The notes: generated from the letters alone by a model not told the origin. DNA of 64,000 bases from Luidia sarsii (GCA_949987565.1 OX465113.1:10340024-10404023), one strand, 5' to 3'. Counted from the first letter of the stretch, positions 36,236 to 47,578 are shown. Made by a program: numbers and translations.

Positions 36236-36515
36236 AGGAAGAGGAGAGAGAGAGAGAGAGAGAGAGCGTTGGAGAGGAGTAGAGAGACAGAAAGAGACTG
36301 ACAGTAACAAAGATATCGAGACAGAAAGAAAGGAGAGAGACAGAGAGACAGAAAGAGACAAATATATAGACAGAAAGACACTAATAGAGAGAGACAAAAA
36401 GACAGATAGATACATAGAGAAACTGAGAGAAAGATGGAGAGAGACAGAGATGCATAGATACAAAGAGAGACAGAGAGACCAAGAGAGACAGACAGACACA
36501 GAGAGATACCAGTAG
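36015..36515. repeat. GAGA/GACAGAGA purine tract
   Basis: About 500 bp of GA-rich repeat with GACAGA and GATAGA interruptions. Ser/Leu-rich frames on the minus strand (35983-36673) and Arg/Glu frames on the plus strand are artefacts of the tract. Confidence 0.95.
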
Positions 36516-38205
36516 AGAATAGATACGTACATGTATGCTTGTACAGACCACAGAGAATAAGAGGTGAAAATATCAGAACATGTACAGAGAGAGGCAGCAC
36601 CTTCTCCGTAGTCCATAGAAGATAATGTGACAACCAAGATGACCCGATTTTCCCCAATCCTGGGTTGATACAACTAAACCCACTGTATCAAAATTGGTAT
36701 AAATAGCTCGTATCGTATTCCACAGCATAGGGTTGCACAGGAAGACTGTTGCCAATTTGGTTTTACTTTTTATATTTTTTTCAGTGGGGGGGGGGGTTGT
36801 AATTTGATAATCTTTGGTTCAGCTCTTGTCAGGAATTTCAGCCAATCTGACCTCACACCTGCCTGGGGCATTGTCCCTAATTTGATTTTTTTTTTTTTTT
36901 TTTTTTTTTGCAGTGACAAAAGTGGATTGGGGAAGATTACATTGGGAAGACTAAATTGGAACGGCCAAATCTGACATCATCGGCGAAGCTTAGCACCTGC
37001 GTGTGTCGGACATTTATACTGACCTGGAATTAACGGATCAAAAAAACAGATTTGAGCAAGAAATTGAAGGAAACGAGTCACTCAGAGTTTAATTCACTTT
37101 TAAGTCATATTTCATTGCTTGTTAAATTCTAAGTAATATAATTTTTTTTAGACATAATGCACATTTTTATATACAGTCAAACAGAAATATGATAAACCGA
37201 CTGGGATCTTTTGAACAATTTTGTAAAATAGTCAAACAGATACAGGAAAAACTGACAATTTAAAAAAAAATGGCGAAGAAAACTTTCACTGGACTGGGAT
37301 TTGAAGCCAAGATTTAGATATATTTTTAACGTAAACTCCGTGAAATTGCTTTGCTTATTAGATACAGTATGTTGTCAGGGATCGTTTTTAAAAGATAAGA
37401 CAAACTGCCATTTCAGCCCAGATTTCTTGAAAAGGATCATTCTGCCCTTTTTTAAAGATTTGCACATTTCAGCCACTTCAGTCATTCTGCTAATTCGATT
37501 TTATGTAAAAGGCTGAGTTGAAGGGAAAAGATGTGAAGGAATCAATTCTGAAAAGTGCAACCACTATGCAGTTGATTTCATCCGTCCTGCCCACCCATTC
37601 AGAAAATACCACGACATTTTGCATAACAAGCAAAAGGCGTTCAGCAATCAGATTGATCAATTTGGTTAAGTCTGATGCATTGTACTCGGCATTCTAATTT
37701 TTTTTTTCATTGAGAAATGCGCGCACTGTACCGGTAAGCCAGCCATGCACAAATCTCATGGGTGCTCTGCACGCGGTTTTTTTTCCTGTCGTAAAACCGT
37801 GCGACGGTTGTCGGGTTGCGGCGCTGTCTCTGCCAACCGTACAACGCCCTGTCACATGTCACCTGCTGCAGACTAATTATCAGGCCACTGCCGTCGCCGG
37901 TACCCTGCTCCGTTCTTCCCCCCCCCAAAGGCCGGAGTTGACTTGAGATCCTCCCCTCCCCCTCTACCCTTGGCTCCTGTCTTCCGTCATTTCTGTATTG
38001 TTCTTTGTCAAGGCGGCGCACATGCTGTGCATACCTCAAAAGGGGATTGTGGAAAGTGTCCCACAAGCATAAAAGTTGCCGAAATGCGTCTTGATTTTGA
38101 AAGCATTGCATTTGCCCACAGTAGTGACTTTACAGTTTACCCAATGAACTGACTTTAGAAAAAAAGGAAAATAAATCAAGGATTTTCTTTTGAATGAGAT
38201 CTTAA
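36516..38205. other. Unassigned non-coding sequence, 1.7 kb
   Basis: G-run at 36786-36796 and T23 at 36887-36909. A 134-codon minus frame (37707-38111) has no recognised domain. No repeat-family copy found. Confidence 0.4.
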
Positions 38206-38276
38206 CAATTCAACGGGCCTGATGAATCAAGAGCTTTCTCAAAGCCAGAAAGGTCCTGCTATGATTCAAATAATCA
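38206..38276 (+). mobile_element. Family B fragment abutting a family C element
   Basis: GGGCCTGATGAATCAAGAGC, TTTCTCAAAGCCAGAAAGGT and CCTGCTATGATTCAAATAAT form a short B-like hairpin. Its end runs directly into the C element that follows. Confidence 0.55.
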
Positions 38277-38427
38277 GGGGTCGATTTCACCAAACCCATC
38301 GCAACTTACGATCAATCGCAAGACGATGGGCACTGCACAGGAACCATACGGCCCATCACAACTTACGATGGGTTATCCATCGTAAGTTGAGTTACGATGC
38401 ATTGCAAGGCTTTGTGAAATCCACCCC
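38277..38427 (-). mobile_element. Family C element, best full copy
   Basis: The ends GGGGTCGATTTCACCAA and, inverted, GGGGTGGATTTCACAAA are about 17-bp inverted repeats. The interior has ATCGCAACTTACGATCAATC, CAAGACGATGGGCACTGCAC and ACGATGGGTTATCCATCGTA, the last a perfect palindrome half. 151 bp, which I take as the family reference length. Confidence 0.9.
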
Positions 38428-38494
38428 AGGTCTCCTACATTTGTTGAGATTTGTTTATATTTCTGTCTGTAACTGGGTGCCCTATACGAATTGT

Positions 38495-38805
38495 GGACGA
38501 GAGAGAGGGGTGGACAGGAGAGAGGGAGGAAGAGAGAGAGGGGGTTGAGAGGGGGATAGAGGGGGAGAGAGAGGGAGAGAGGGGAGAGAGAGGGGGGGGG
38601 GGAGAGAGAGAGGGGGAGAGAGAGAGAGAGGGATGAAAGGAGAGAGAGTGGGAGAGAGAGGGGTGGATAGAGAGAGGGAGGATGAGAGAGAAGAGGAAAG
38701 AAAAGAGGGAGAGAGAGAGAAGGGGGATGAAGAAGGGAGAGAGAGGAGTGAGAGAAAGAGAGAGGAGAGAAAGAAGGAAGAGAGAGGGGAGGGAGAGAGA
38801 AAGAC
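38495..38805. repeat. GA/GGGAGA purine tract
   Basis: About 310 bp of GAGAGAGGG repeat. Open frames on both strands are low-complexity. Confidence 0.95.
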
Positions 38806-38935
38806 TGTTCACACACTATTATTTTTGTTGTTTTACTCTCTTTTTTTCAATAAATTCCATCCTAATTGTCCTTTCCTTGATTTGAAAGTAGAAATTTTCC
38901 AAGAAATGCAATTCAAGGTCATAAGTTCAAATGAG

Positions 38936-39215
38936 ATTTGAAGGTTTGCATGGTGAGAATATCAGGATAAATAGGTTTGCGGAGACACCATGTAAATTCT
39001 CTTTTGTGAGTAAGTGTGGTTCTGAAAAGAACCGGAGGAACTCGACGTTTCGAACAGTATACTCTGCTCGTCTTCCTCAGCTCAGCATTCTCCTGAAGAC
39101 GAGCAGAGTACACTGTTCGAAACGTCGAGTTCCTCCGGTTCTTTTCAGAACCACACTTACTCACAAAAGAGAATTTACACGGTGTCTTCGCAAACCTATT
39201 TATCCTGTCTTAACT
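38936..39215. mobile_element. Family A element, full-length giant hairpin
   Basis: Two arms of about 115-120 bp (left about 38958-39075, right about 39095-39210) are near-perfect inverted copies with a loop of about 20 bp. The arms contain ATAGGTTTGCGGAGACACCA, GGTTCTGAAAAGAACCGGAG, AACTCGACGTTTCGAACAGT and CTCTGCTCGTCTTC. Because the arms mirror each other, the two strands encode nearly the same virtual peptide over the arms (frames 38931-39236 plus, 38919-39164 minus). This is a structural consequence, not evidence of a gene. Confidence 0.95.
39093..39126 (+). other. Hammerhead-core-like motif in family A
   Basis: CTGAAGAC is followed by GAGCAG, a 6-nt loop, CTGTTC (6-bp stem with one G-U) and then GAAACGTC. 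A hammerhead core needs CUGANGA, helix II, GAAA. Both are here, but one extra C lies between the first box and the stem. The minus strand of the left arm at 63294-63328 has the same order with an exact CTGATGA. Whether it cleaves cannot be judged from sequence. Confidence 0.4.
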
Positions 39216-39849
39216 TCAGTTGCGGAAATGTTCTAGAATCCACGCTTTGTCTCTTCTCGTTTGAGCCATGTAAACTTTGATCAGAGTTCAGTTGTCCCTT
39301 GAATTACTGGCAGAGTTTGCGCTGTGAGTCACGGCAACGAAACGTTTCCAGCGCACCAGAACCAGAGACCCACTAGGGATTTTTTTTTTATTTTGGTTAA
39401 ATATGCGTCCCCGTAATTCCCACAACTTGCCTGCCAGCTCCTGAGATTTACCCGCGAGCGAGTTTTGTGACAAACAGTTCCCATCCGTCCGGCTAAAAAA
39501 ACCTGTGGTATTTCCAGCAAGCTGACTGAGCCGCAAAAAAAAAAAAAAAAAAAAAAAAAATTCCCTCGATATTGAATATCCCCGGTGTCTTTACCTTCCT
39601 CTCTTGTTCCTTGGCAGGGAAGAAAGAAAGGCTTATGGGAAAGAGAGGGCAGAGCTTAGAAAGGGAAGCTGCCATGCTGCCCCTCCCTCTTCCCCGTGGT
39701 ACCTCGGAAGTCTGTGTCCTCAGTTTCCAGCGGGCTTTAATGCCCCGGTTTCAGGACTGAATCTGCTGACACACTCTTTGACTGAAGCAGGTCAATCTGC
39801 TCCCAGGACCTGTCCTTAGTCATCAAAGGACTGCCCGCAGACCTTATTT
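39216..39849. other. Unassigned sequence; A26 run
   Basis: A run of 26 A at 39535-39560. No gene recognised. Confidence 0.45.
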
Positions 39850-39990
39850 CCCCTCCTTTGTGTCTCCTTTCCCTCCTCTTCTCTCTCTTCCCTCCTCTCT
39901 CTCTCTTCAGGTCTCTCTGATCCTCAGTTTTTCTCTCTTTTTTTTTCTCTCTCTCTCTCTCCCCCTCCCCCTCCTCCTGCCTCTTTCGTT
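39850..39990. repeat. CT-rich tract
   Basis: Pyrimidine-rich CTCTCTTCCCTCC repeats, low complexity. Confidence 0.85.
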
Positions 39991-40204
39991 TCCCAGCCCT
40001 TCGGTAAATTGCAATTCGGTCAGTCACGGTCCAGTTTCATCATTATTGTATCTCTGCAGTGAGTCGTCCAAATCTCGTCTTCCTCCTTGTCGGTCGTTAT
40101 CAAGGCTCTCCCGTTCTCCCTTCTCTCTCTCTTTCTCCTCGCACACTTGCGTCATCTTCTTGCCATCCATTATTCCCATTCAGGACAGGTGGTTTGACCA
40201 CAGG

Positions 40205-40760
40205 CATTCTCAACAGCCCTTCAGAAAGGGAGAGAGAAAGAAGAAGAGAGACGGAGAGAAACGAACTTAGAAAGGGAAAAGTGGAGAGGGACAGGGAGAG
40301 AGAGAGACAGAGACAGTGAGAGAAACAGAGAGGGGGGGAGCAGAGGGAAACAGAGAGAAGGTGAGAGAGACAGAGAGGGGAGGGAATCCGACCGGGACCT
40401 AGAGAGATAGTGAGAGCAAGAGAGAGTCAACAGTACAGGGAAACAGGAAAAGACAGAGAGAAACATATAAGGACAGAGAGAGGGATACAGACAGTCAGAG
40501 AGACAGAGACAGAGAGAGGGAGACGGACAGACAGGCAGAGAGACATAGACGGAGAGAAGGAGAGACAGACAGACAAGCAGAATGACAGAGAGAAAGAGAC
40601 AGAAAGGGGAAGAGACAAGAAGGACAGAGAAGGGACTGAAAGAGAAAGAACGACAGGGAGGGAAATAGACAGTGAGAGAAGTGGTGAGATGGAGAGACAG
40701 AGAAAAAAAGGACAGACCAAGAGAAAACGTGAGAGAGACCGAGAGAATGAGTGAGAGACC
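40205..40760. repeat. GAGACAGAGA purine tract
   Basis: About 550 bp of GA-rich repeat with GACAGA units. Frames on both strands (for example the minus frame 40495-41205) draw most of their length from it. Confidence 0.95.
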
Positions 40761-42575
40761 AGAGAATGTGTAGACTCCACCGGCCCAGGAAAAAAATAAA
40801 TAAAAATTGCAGCAAATTTATCTGTGGATTTTCTTCGTCTCCCTCCTCATCCTTCTCCATCCTCACCCTCATCATTATCATCATCATCGGCAGAAGTAGC
40901 CGGCTAACTCGGTAATTTTGCCTCGCAGCTCGTAAATTAATGACCAAAAATTTGCCGACATAAGATTGATGGTGTGTGTGGCCATGTTGGCACAGAGAGG
41001 CGGCTCCGCCACATGCGGGCTGGCCGGTCGACGATATTAAACAATGGCCACAAATCACCCTCCAGGCGTGACGACGAGCAGAAAAAGAGTTTGTTTCTGG
41101 ACGAGGGAGAGACCGGAGGGGAGCGGGCAGGGAGGAGAGAGCATCTCCTATGTCATAATCTTCTCCAAGTTGGAGAAAAAAACTCTCCGATCTCCAGCTC
41201 GACACCGTTCACACCCTGATTACGGCGAGCATTTCATCCTTTGCTCTCAAAATTGAATAGAGGAAATATTTTTGTCCTCCATCCCCCCCCAGGGGAGTTT
41301 GTAAGGCGATTATTAGTCATACAGAATATTCCTGTTGTTGATAAGAGAAGGATAATGATATTTTTGTGTTTTTAATTGGTGACTTCCTGTGAAAAGATGC
41401 ACATTTGCTCGGTTGCAATGCCTTTGCTTTTTTTAATCTGCGCTTTTATGAAGGCAATTAGCACTGAGGAATTACCGCAGCAGATGAGGAGAAAAGGAGT
41501 ATTTTTTTCAGAGCTGCCTGGTTAAGATAGGGATTAAATTTCCAAACTGGGACTTTTTTGTTTTTAGAGTCGGGGCTCTAAATGAGTTTCATGCTTGGTA
41601 ATGTGCACTCTGCATGTACATGTGTATGATTTGTATGTGTGCAGCAAGCAAGACCACGACGTTACTGGCAGAAAGTTCTGTTACAATATGTTACAGTGTG
41701 CCGCACTTTCTCAAGAAATGTCACCATAAACGTACCGTGATGAAATTTCAGTTGCAATTTTGACCAAACATCAGCGGTAATATTGTAGCGCCGTGTCTCT
41801 TAATTGTGCGAGAAGAAAGCTCCAGACGACCGGTCCAGCGCAGTCGCGCAACGCGCTAGGACCGACTCCGAAATCACTGGGCTCGGTCCACGGTCCATTG
41901 GATAATTCGACCCCCCCCCTCCCCCCACTACATGATGGACACAGAACTTGATAATTCCGTCGTCACGGGGACAGATGAATCATTCTGGATGGCTTCTGTC
42001 CGGGGCTGGAGCACTTGTGGCAACCGTCCCAGCGTGGGGCAGCCGGCCACACCTCCAGATTCCCCCTCGTCTACCCGGATGATTAGAGGCAACATTTTTG
42101 TTGGATAACAATGCTAACGGAATTACCTTCGGCCAATAGTCCTGCCTAATTTGATTTCAAAGTGCACGCTTTTTCTGATACCTCGCTCTCGCCCCTCTCT
42201 AACGCAGCTCTTCCCAATCTTCTCATCTATATGCGTCCTCCATTTGCATATTCATGACTCCCCGGTTACAGTAATAGAATTGGTGCGAGGTATATTCTTT
42301 ACTCTCCCCCCCCCCCCTTCCCCCGTTATTCTTTTTTTCTCGTCTTTCTCTCCTTCCTTCGCTATTTACCGGGACTCTCTGGGGCAGAAGGAATTGGCAG
42401 GCAATCTCATTCAGAAGTGCAATGCGTCATGCCCCAAGAAGTGAACAGGGAATGGGTTTTTTCGAGACTTGCCCTTTCTCGCGTGACTTCGAAATCGAAG
42501 TAGCCGTTGCATTCCGTCGATAGCATCTTCCCCTAGTGCTGAAAAGCCAACTCATCCTTATCATCTCACTCCCCC
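40761..42575. other. Relatively repeat-free stretch; possible regulatory DNA
   Basis: Longest stretch in the right half without a family copy or long microsatellite. It holds AT-rich words of homeodomain type (GTAAATTAATGACC at 40934-40947, GGCGATTATTAGTCAT at 41306-41321, GGCAATTAGCACTGAGGAAT at 41454-41473) and ATTTGCATATTCATGA at 42242-42257, which includes the POU octamer ATTTGCAT. No coding domain seen. Function is inference only; conservation between species would be the test. Confidence 0.3.
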
Positions 42576-42650
42576 ATATCCCCTTCCCTCCCTCTCCCTC
42601 TCCCTCTCCCTCTCCCTCTCCCTCACTCTCTCTCTCTCTCTCTCCTTCCC
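42576..42650. repeat. (CCCTCT)n then (CT)n tract
   Basis: Hexanucleotide CCCTCT array followed by a short CT run. Confidence 0.9.
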
Positions 42651-42829
42651 CCTATAAAACAAATAAATTGGGGGGGGGGAAATCAAACAACATTTTGAAA
42701 TACCAAGGGAGTTCTTCCGTCGTTCTCGCCCGGAAAAATTATCTGTGCGTAACACAATAACCCAGGTCAGTTGCTTGGTTGGTATCTGATTCCTGGGTAT
42801 CATGTGAGGGCTGAGAGAGACCAGAGACA

Positions 42830-43628
42830 GGCTGAGACTCAATGATAGAAATTGAGACAGGGACAGAGGCAGATGCAGAGATAGAGACAGATGCAGAGAT
42901 AGAGACAGAGATCAAGGTAGAGGTAGAGGCAGAGATAGAGACAGAGACAGCTAGGCAGAGGCAGATGCAGAGACAGAGACAGATGCAGAGTTAGAGACAG
43001 AGATCGAGGCAGAAACAGAGGCAGATGCAGAGACAGAGGCAGAGATGGAGACAGAGGTAGAGGCAGAGATGGAGGCTTAGGCAGAGACAGGGGCAGAGGC
43101 AGATGCAGAGATAGAGACAGAGATCGAGGCAGAAACAGAGGCAGATGCAGAGATGGAGACAGAGGTAGAGGCAGAGATGGAGGCAGAAGCAGAGACAGGG
43201 GCAGAAGTAGATGCAGAGATAGAGACAGAGATCGAGGCAGAAACAGAGGCAGATGCAGAGGCAGATGCAGAGACAGAGGCAGAGATGGAGACAGAGGTAG
43301 AGGCAGAGATGGAGGCAGAGACAGGGGCAGAAGCAGATGCAGAGATAGAGACAGATCGAGGCAGAAACAGAGGCAGATGCAGAGACAGAGGCAGAGATGG
43401 AGACAGAGGTAGAGGCAGAGATGGAGGCAGATTCAGAGACAGAGGCAGAGATAGAGGCAAATGGAGAGACAGGCAGAGATAGAGGCAGAGACTGAGGCAG
43501 AGGCAGAGACAAAGACAGGCAGAGGCCGAGATAGTCAGAAAGAGACAGAGAGACAGAGACAGACAGATATAGACAATGAAACAGACAGGGACAGAGATAG
43601 AAACAGATTGGGACAGACCGACAACAGC

Positions 43629-43696
<68 letters not shown>

Positions 43697-43800
43697 CCTC
43701 TCTCTCTCCCCCCCTCTCTCTCTCTCTCTCGCTCACTCTCTCCCTCTCTCTCCCCCCTCTCTCCCTCCCCTCTCTCGCTCACTCTCTCTCTCTCTCTCTC
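42830..43800. repeat. GAGGCAGA/GAGACAGA hexamer array switching to pure (CT)n
   Basis: From about 42830 to 43625 the sequence is a purine-rich array of 6-bp-phase units (GAGGCA, GATGCA, GAGACA, GAGATA, GAGATG). It then switches to about 170 bp of CT repeat. Larger blocks recur, such as GAGGCAGATGCAGAGA TAGA with GATCGAGGCAGAAACAGAGG. The 6-bp phase keeps frames open on both strands (283 codons minus, 148 plus), giving Ala/Glu/Thr or Cys/Leu/Ser repeats that are not proteins. Confidence 0.93.
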
Positions 43801-44407
43801 CTGTACTGCCAAAGTCCCTAATGAATTCAGCAGTGCCGCCAATTTGCCAGCCGTGGATGCCTATCTTCCTGGGACAGGGTGAGGGATTTCACCCACGGGT
43901 GTGCTGACTCACTGTCCAACCGTCCCCCGCTGAGTGTTGTTTTAAAAATTTTAAGAGTTCTGGTTGCATCACATCTCCGGGACGACGACGTGGTGGGCCA
44001 CCCTGTCTCTCATCCGAGATGTTAGGATAAGACACCTCGTCCTTCTCTCTTTTTCCTTCTAATCGGCCATTTTGTTGACATAGACTGACACAATTTTTTT
44101 TTTACTGGAATTTTCGCTCCGCTGCCTGTGAAACCTAACGCTAACATGATGGAATGAGACATTTCTTCTCATCTTACAATTTTTTTAAAAAATTTTTTTA
44201 TGTGTGTGTGTGGGTTGGTCGGTGTTATCTTTGTAGGATCTGGGGTAGTTCATGCCTTTCACCATAGAAGTGTACGTGTTTGTGTACTTACCCAAAAAAT
44301 AGAAAATTATCTCGCCCAAAAGACTGTCTACCAGCTTTCCCCTTTGTCCTTGTGTGTATCCTATTGCCTCCCGGCCACTTCCTATCTGCTCGTGTCCTTG
44401 CCAGTCT
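43801..44407. other. Unassigned non-coding sequence
   Basis: A short TG run near 44201-44213. No gene recognised. Confidence 0.4.
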
Positions 44408-44440
44408 GCCTCTGAGAAAGGTCCTGCTTGGATCGGACCG
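44408..44440 (-). mobile_element. Family B core fragment
   Basis: TCTGAGAAAGGTCCTGCTTG GATCGGACCGTCAG is the inverse of the B core and preserves the CTGAGAAA, stem-loop order. No terminal block. Confidence 0.6.
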
Positions 44441-44895
44441 TCAGCAGTCTGCCAGCTTCACAGGAAAGCAGTGAAATGATTCCAATTTTTCTTGGAATCA
44501 TTGGCGTCTCCCTTATTCGGGCATTATCCCCCCCAAAATTACCAACATCATAATTGCATTGCTTTTCTGATTTGTGCAGGCTATTTCAGCATTTTCAAAA
44601 GCCAAAAATATGGTCTTATTCACAGCTGTATAGTATACTGTAAATGTGCAGTGTGCGTGCACCACACAGCCCACATAAACATTTGACCCTGAGTCCCTGA
44701 CAGCATTCTTCAGATAGTGGCACGGGCTCTTGCATTTTGAACTGATTCAATCTCCTTTGCTTTGCAATGTTAAGCATTTTTCAGCTGAGAAATATGTGCG
44801 TGTCTACGTATGCTTTATACATTTCCATGCACATGACGAAGACCTTAATCTTCCAATTCTTTCCAGGGGGAAAAAAATAGCTCTATTTTTGGTTG

Positions 44896-45052
44896 ATATA
44901 CAAAAATGTTGCAAACTGCTTACTGACTAAAAATACCAAAATGGAAATCTTAAAATTTAGTGGGCCTGACGTTTCGATCCTAGCAGGACCTTTCTCAAAG
45001 GCAGAGTGACAAGGACAAAACAGATGTACACGAAGGAAGGGGGGAGAGAGTC
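44896..45052 (+). mobile_element. Family B element, long left end
   Basis: Starts GATATACAAAAATGTTGC, then AACTGCTTACTGACTAAAAA, AAATTTAGTGGGCCTGACGT, TTCGATCCTAGCAGGACCTT, TCTCAAAGGCAGAGTGACAA and GATGTACACGAAGGAAGGGG, ending near GGGGGGAGAGAGT. The second half is the same tail as in the 50.5-kb copy. Confidence 0.85.
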
Positions 45053-45250
45053 TAGGTTACTAGACAACATCGATCACAATTCTTTCAGATCTGAGTATTT
45101 ATCAGGCAAACTACATACCTCATAGAAATGGGTGTAGCATTTGATTCAATGAGGATTTGTTTGTCGTGCTCGACGTCTAATTAGCACTGTCTGCTCAGTG
45201 CTTTGCTTGATTGCCTGCTGATGGCTGAAGAGAATACAGGCAGCTCGGAC

Positions 45251-45322
45251 CAGATTCGAACCCGCAACTCCTGCTTTCTAGTGCAGATGTCTTAATCACT
45301 GGACCACCGAGCCGGTCGAGGT
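45251..45322 (-). repeat. tRNA-like (SINE-type) copy
   Basis: On the minus strand: GGCTCGGTGGTCCAGTGATT fits an RNA polymerase III box A region and GCGGGTTCGAATCTG fits box B, about 40 bp apart. The acceptor stem cannot be closed convincingly and other copies are dispersed, so I read it as a tRNA-derived interspersed element rather than a functional tRNA. Confidence 0.65.
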
Positions 45323-46495
45323 TGCGTGGCGGATTTGAATCTGTACAGTGGTGGGAAAAGCGCATTCAATCTAGTAGAAGAGAGAAATACATTTCCCACT
45401 AAGGTAAAGTAAATCATATGTTATCTATGATTGTCAGAAGTTGTGACTTTCTTCTGAAAAAAAACCCCCCAAAACCTATACTCAACTTGTGCTTCATCCG
45501 CTCTACATACATGTACCTTGCAGCTTCAGGTGTCTGACTTCTGCAAAAGAGTATGAAAACTATTTTGGAGACACGTTTCCACACTTTAACCCGAATGATT
45601 TTGACACTTGACTGGAGAAAAGAAAAAAAAATCCCACATACACTTTCCACAGTGTTATTAAATTTCAATTGCAATTTTGTCCTGTGCCCGCCTCCTCCCC
45701 CCCCCCACAAAAAAAACCAGGTGAATTAATGGACGCCGTTGGGCTGAGTGACAAGTTCACTCCTTGTAACACCTCCCTGTACTAACTAAGTAACCTTGCC
45801 GAAGGGAAGGTGCAGTCAGGAACGGAAAAGGGGGGGAGGGCGGGATAAAGAAACTGATGAATAGAATGAATGCCAAAGGGATATGATCTCCTAGTAACTC
45901 TTCCTCCTCCTCCTCCTCCTCCTCCTCCTCCCCCTCTCATCAACATCTTCAGACAGATGGAAAAGATGCCAGATCCTTTGAGCGGCTTGGAAATTTTTCT
46001 CAGCCCCCCCCCCCCCAAGACTGGTGACTACCGAGTCTGTTTTTAAGAACTCGAGATTCTCCATTTTCTAGATTGTCCTCAGAGAGTGTCGCCTTGTGGC
46101 TGTCCTTTTTTTCTTTTTTTCTTCTTTCTTTAAGTCCGTGTCTGGAACCCTGTACGTGATTGTGTTTTTTGATTAAAGCTAAAAACTCAGTCAATCACCC
46201 CCCCTCCCCCGTCCCCCAGGAAAAAGGAAAAGAACAATCTGTTATCACTCCATGCTTAGTTTCCGCTCTCAGGAACTACCCGGGGAATTTAAAACGTTCG
46301 GCAAATCACACTCCCGCACTTAATCTATTTTCTAGCGGCCCGATTAAGCCAGTAATTGCTCGAATCTTAATTTCAACTAACCTTTTAAAAAAATATCAAT
46401 CACTGACCCAAATTTATCCTAAAACTGATAACAGAATGAAACAGTTAAGGTATTTTAACTTTCTCTGAGATGGCGGACAAACGTTTGTAGCCTTA
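45323..46495. other. Unassigned sequence; (TCC)n microsatellite
   Basis: (TCC)10 at 45901-45930, C-rich runs at 45693-45708 and 46003-46016. An AT-rich stretch at 46300-46400 has several CTTAATC/GATTAAG/TAATTG words. No gene recognised. Confidence 0.45.
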
Positions 46496-46985
46496 TAAGC
46501 CGCGTTTCCACTGGACTTATTTTGGTTAAAGTTAAACCGAGACGATGGTTACTTTGACCAAAATAAAGTCCAGTGGAAACAGCCCAGTCAAATTTCTCTC
46601 GGTTACTTTAACCGAGTCCAATGGTTACTTTTACCGAGCAACCTCTGCCCAGTAAAAGTGACCAGGTAAGTTTAACCGAGCCGATTAGCACCACTCGGTT
46701 AAATGCGACTCGGTAAAAAACCACATCCGGCCTATGACGTAATACGTACATGCACTGTGCACAGCGTCTGCTTAGTATCGCGCACTAAATATACACACGT
46801 ACATTGTGTATCCGGCTGACACTTGATCTTCATGAGCCGTTATATTTCCTGCTCGGTTACGTAAACCATCGTCTCGGATTAATTTGACCGACTCAAAAGT
46901 CTTAGTGGGAACGATGGTCAAATTTGACCATTAGAAATTTAACCGTCGTCTCGGTTAAATTTTAGTCCAGTGGAAACGTGGCTAA
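46496..46985. mobile_element. Family G element, second copy
   Basis: Ends AAGCCGCGTTTCCACTGGAC and, inverted, AGCCACGTTTCCACTGGAC. Interior carries GGTTAAAGTTAAACCGAGAC, ACTTTAACCGAG, CTCTGCCCAGTAAAAGTGAC and AACCACATCCGG (46719-46730), all in the same order as the 30.4-kb copy. About 490 bp and non-coding. Confidence 0.85.
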
Positions 46986-47562
46986 AAAGCCACCAAAGTA
47001 CATCTCTTTGGATGTTTGCCTGGCCTGGTTTGATGGTTTACTGGACCAGTCCAGAAGGTCATTGTTAGTGTCAAAGCCCAGCAGGACTGAAACAAGTCTA
47101 GTGAAACGATGGATCATGGATGCCCATCTGAACCTTGTCTTGTCGCTGCTTCTGCAAGAGAAGATATACACATTCTGACCCTGGCCTCTGTCAGCCATGC
47201 CCTGCCAGGTGATCGGAAGCTGTCTGCAATTCTTACAATAGCCTCCCGTCCCCTGAGAGTGGGACAGGCAGAGCAGACACTGCCCCAAAAACATTGAGTT
47301 ACTGCCTCCTTGCCTGAGAGATTGCAGCATGGTGTCACAGAAAACTTGCCACACCCGTGATTCGGCAAACCGTCGAGTCTCATCCGGAGTCACCGGCCTT
47401 TGTCTGAGCCACCCTCACTCTCAAAAGAGGCGGCTTCACGTGACGGTGATTCCAACATGCAAACCATTAAGTCTGACATGCGCATGCATGTATGTCGTTT
47501 GATAGTCATCGAGATTCGATATGGAAGCTGTTTAGGGAGGCCGCAAACCATAAAGAATGTGA
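46986..47562. other. Unassigned non-coding sequence
   Basis: Overlapping frames on both strands near 46962-47393 have no recognised domain, and the longest starts in the G element. Confidence 0.4.
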
Positions 47563-47578
47563 ACTCTCTCTCTCTCTA

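Noticed and set aside
35983..36673. Two overlapping 224-228 codon minus-strand frames
   Set aside because: Translation of a GA tract in two phases.
37707..38111. 134-codon minus-strand frame
   Set aside because: No recognised motif, overlapping frames on the opposite strand, no context.
38919..39236. Near-identical peptides on opposite strands as a conserved gene pair
   Set aside because: Explained by the inverted arms of one foldback element.
42991..43842. 283-codon minus-strand Cys/Leu/Ser frame and its plus-strand counterpart
   Set aside because: Open because the array has a six-base phase. No domain and equally open on both strands.
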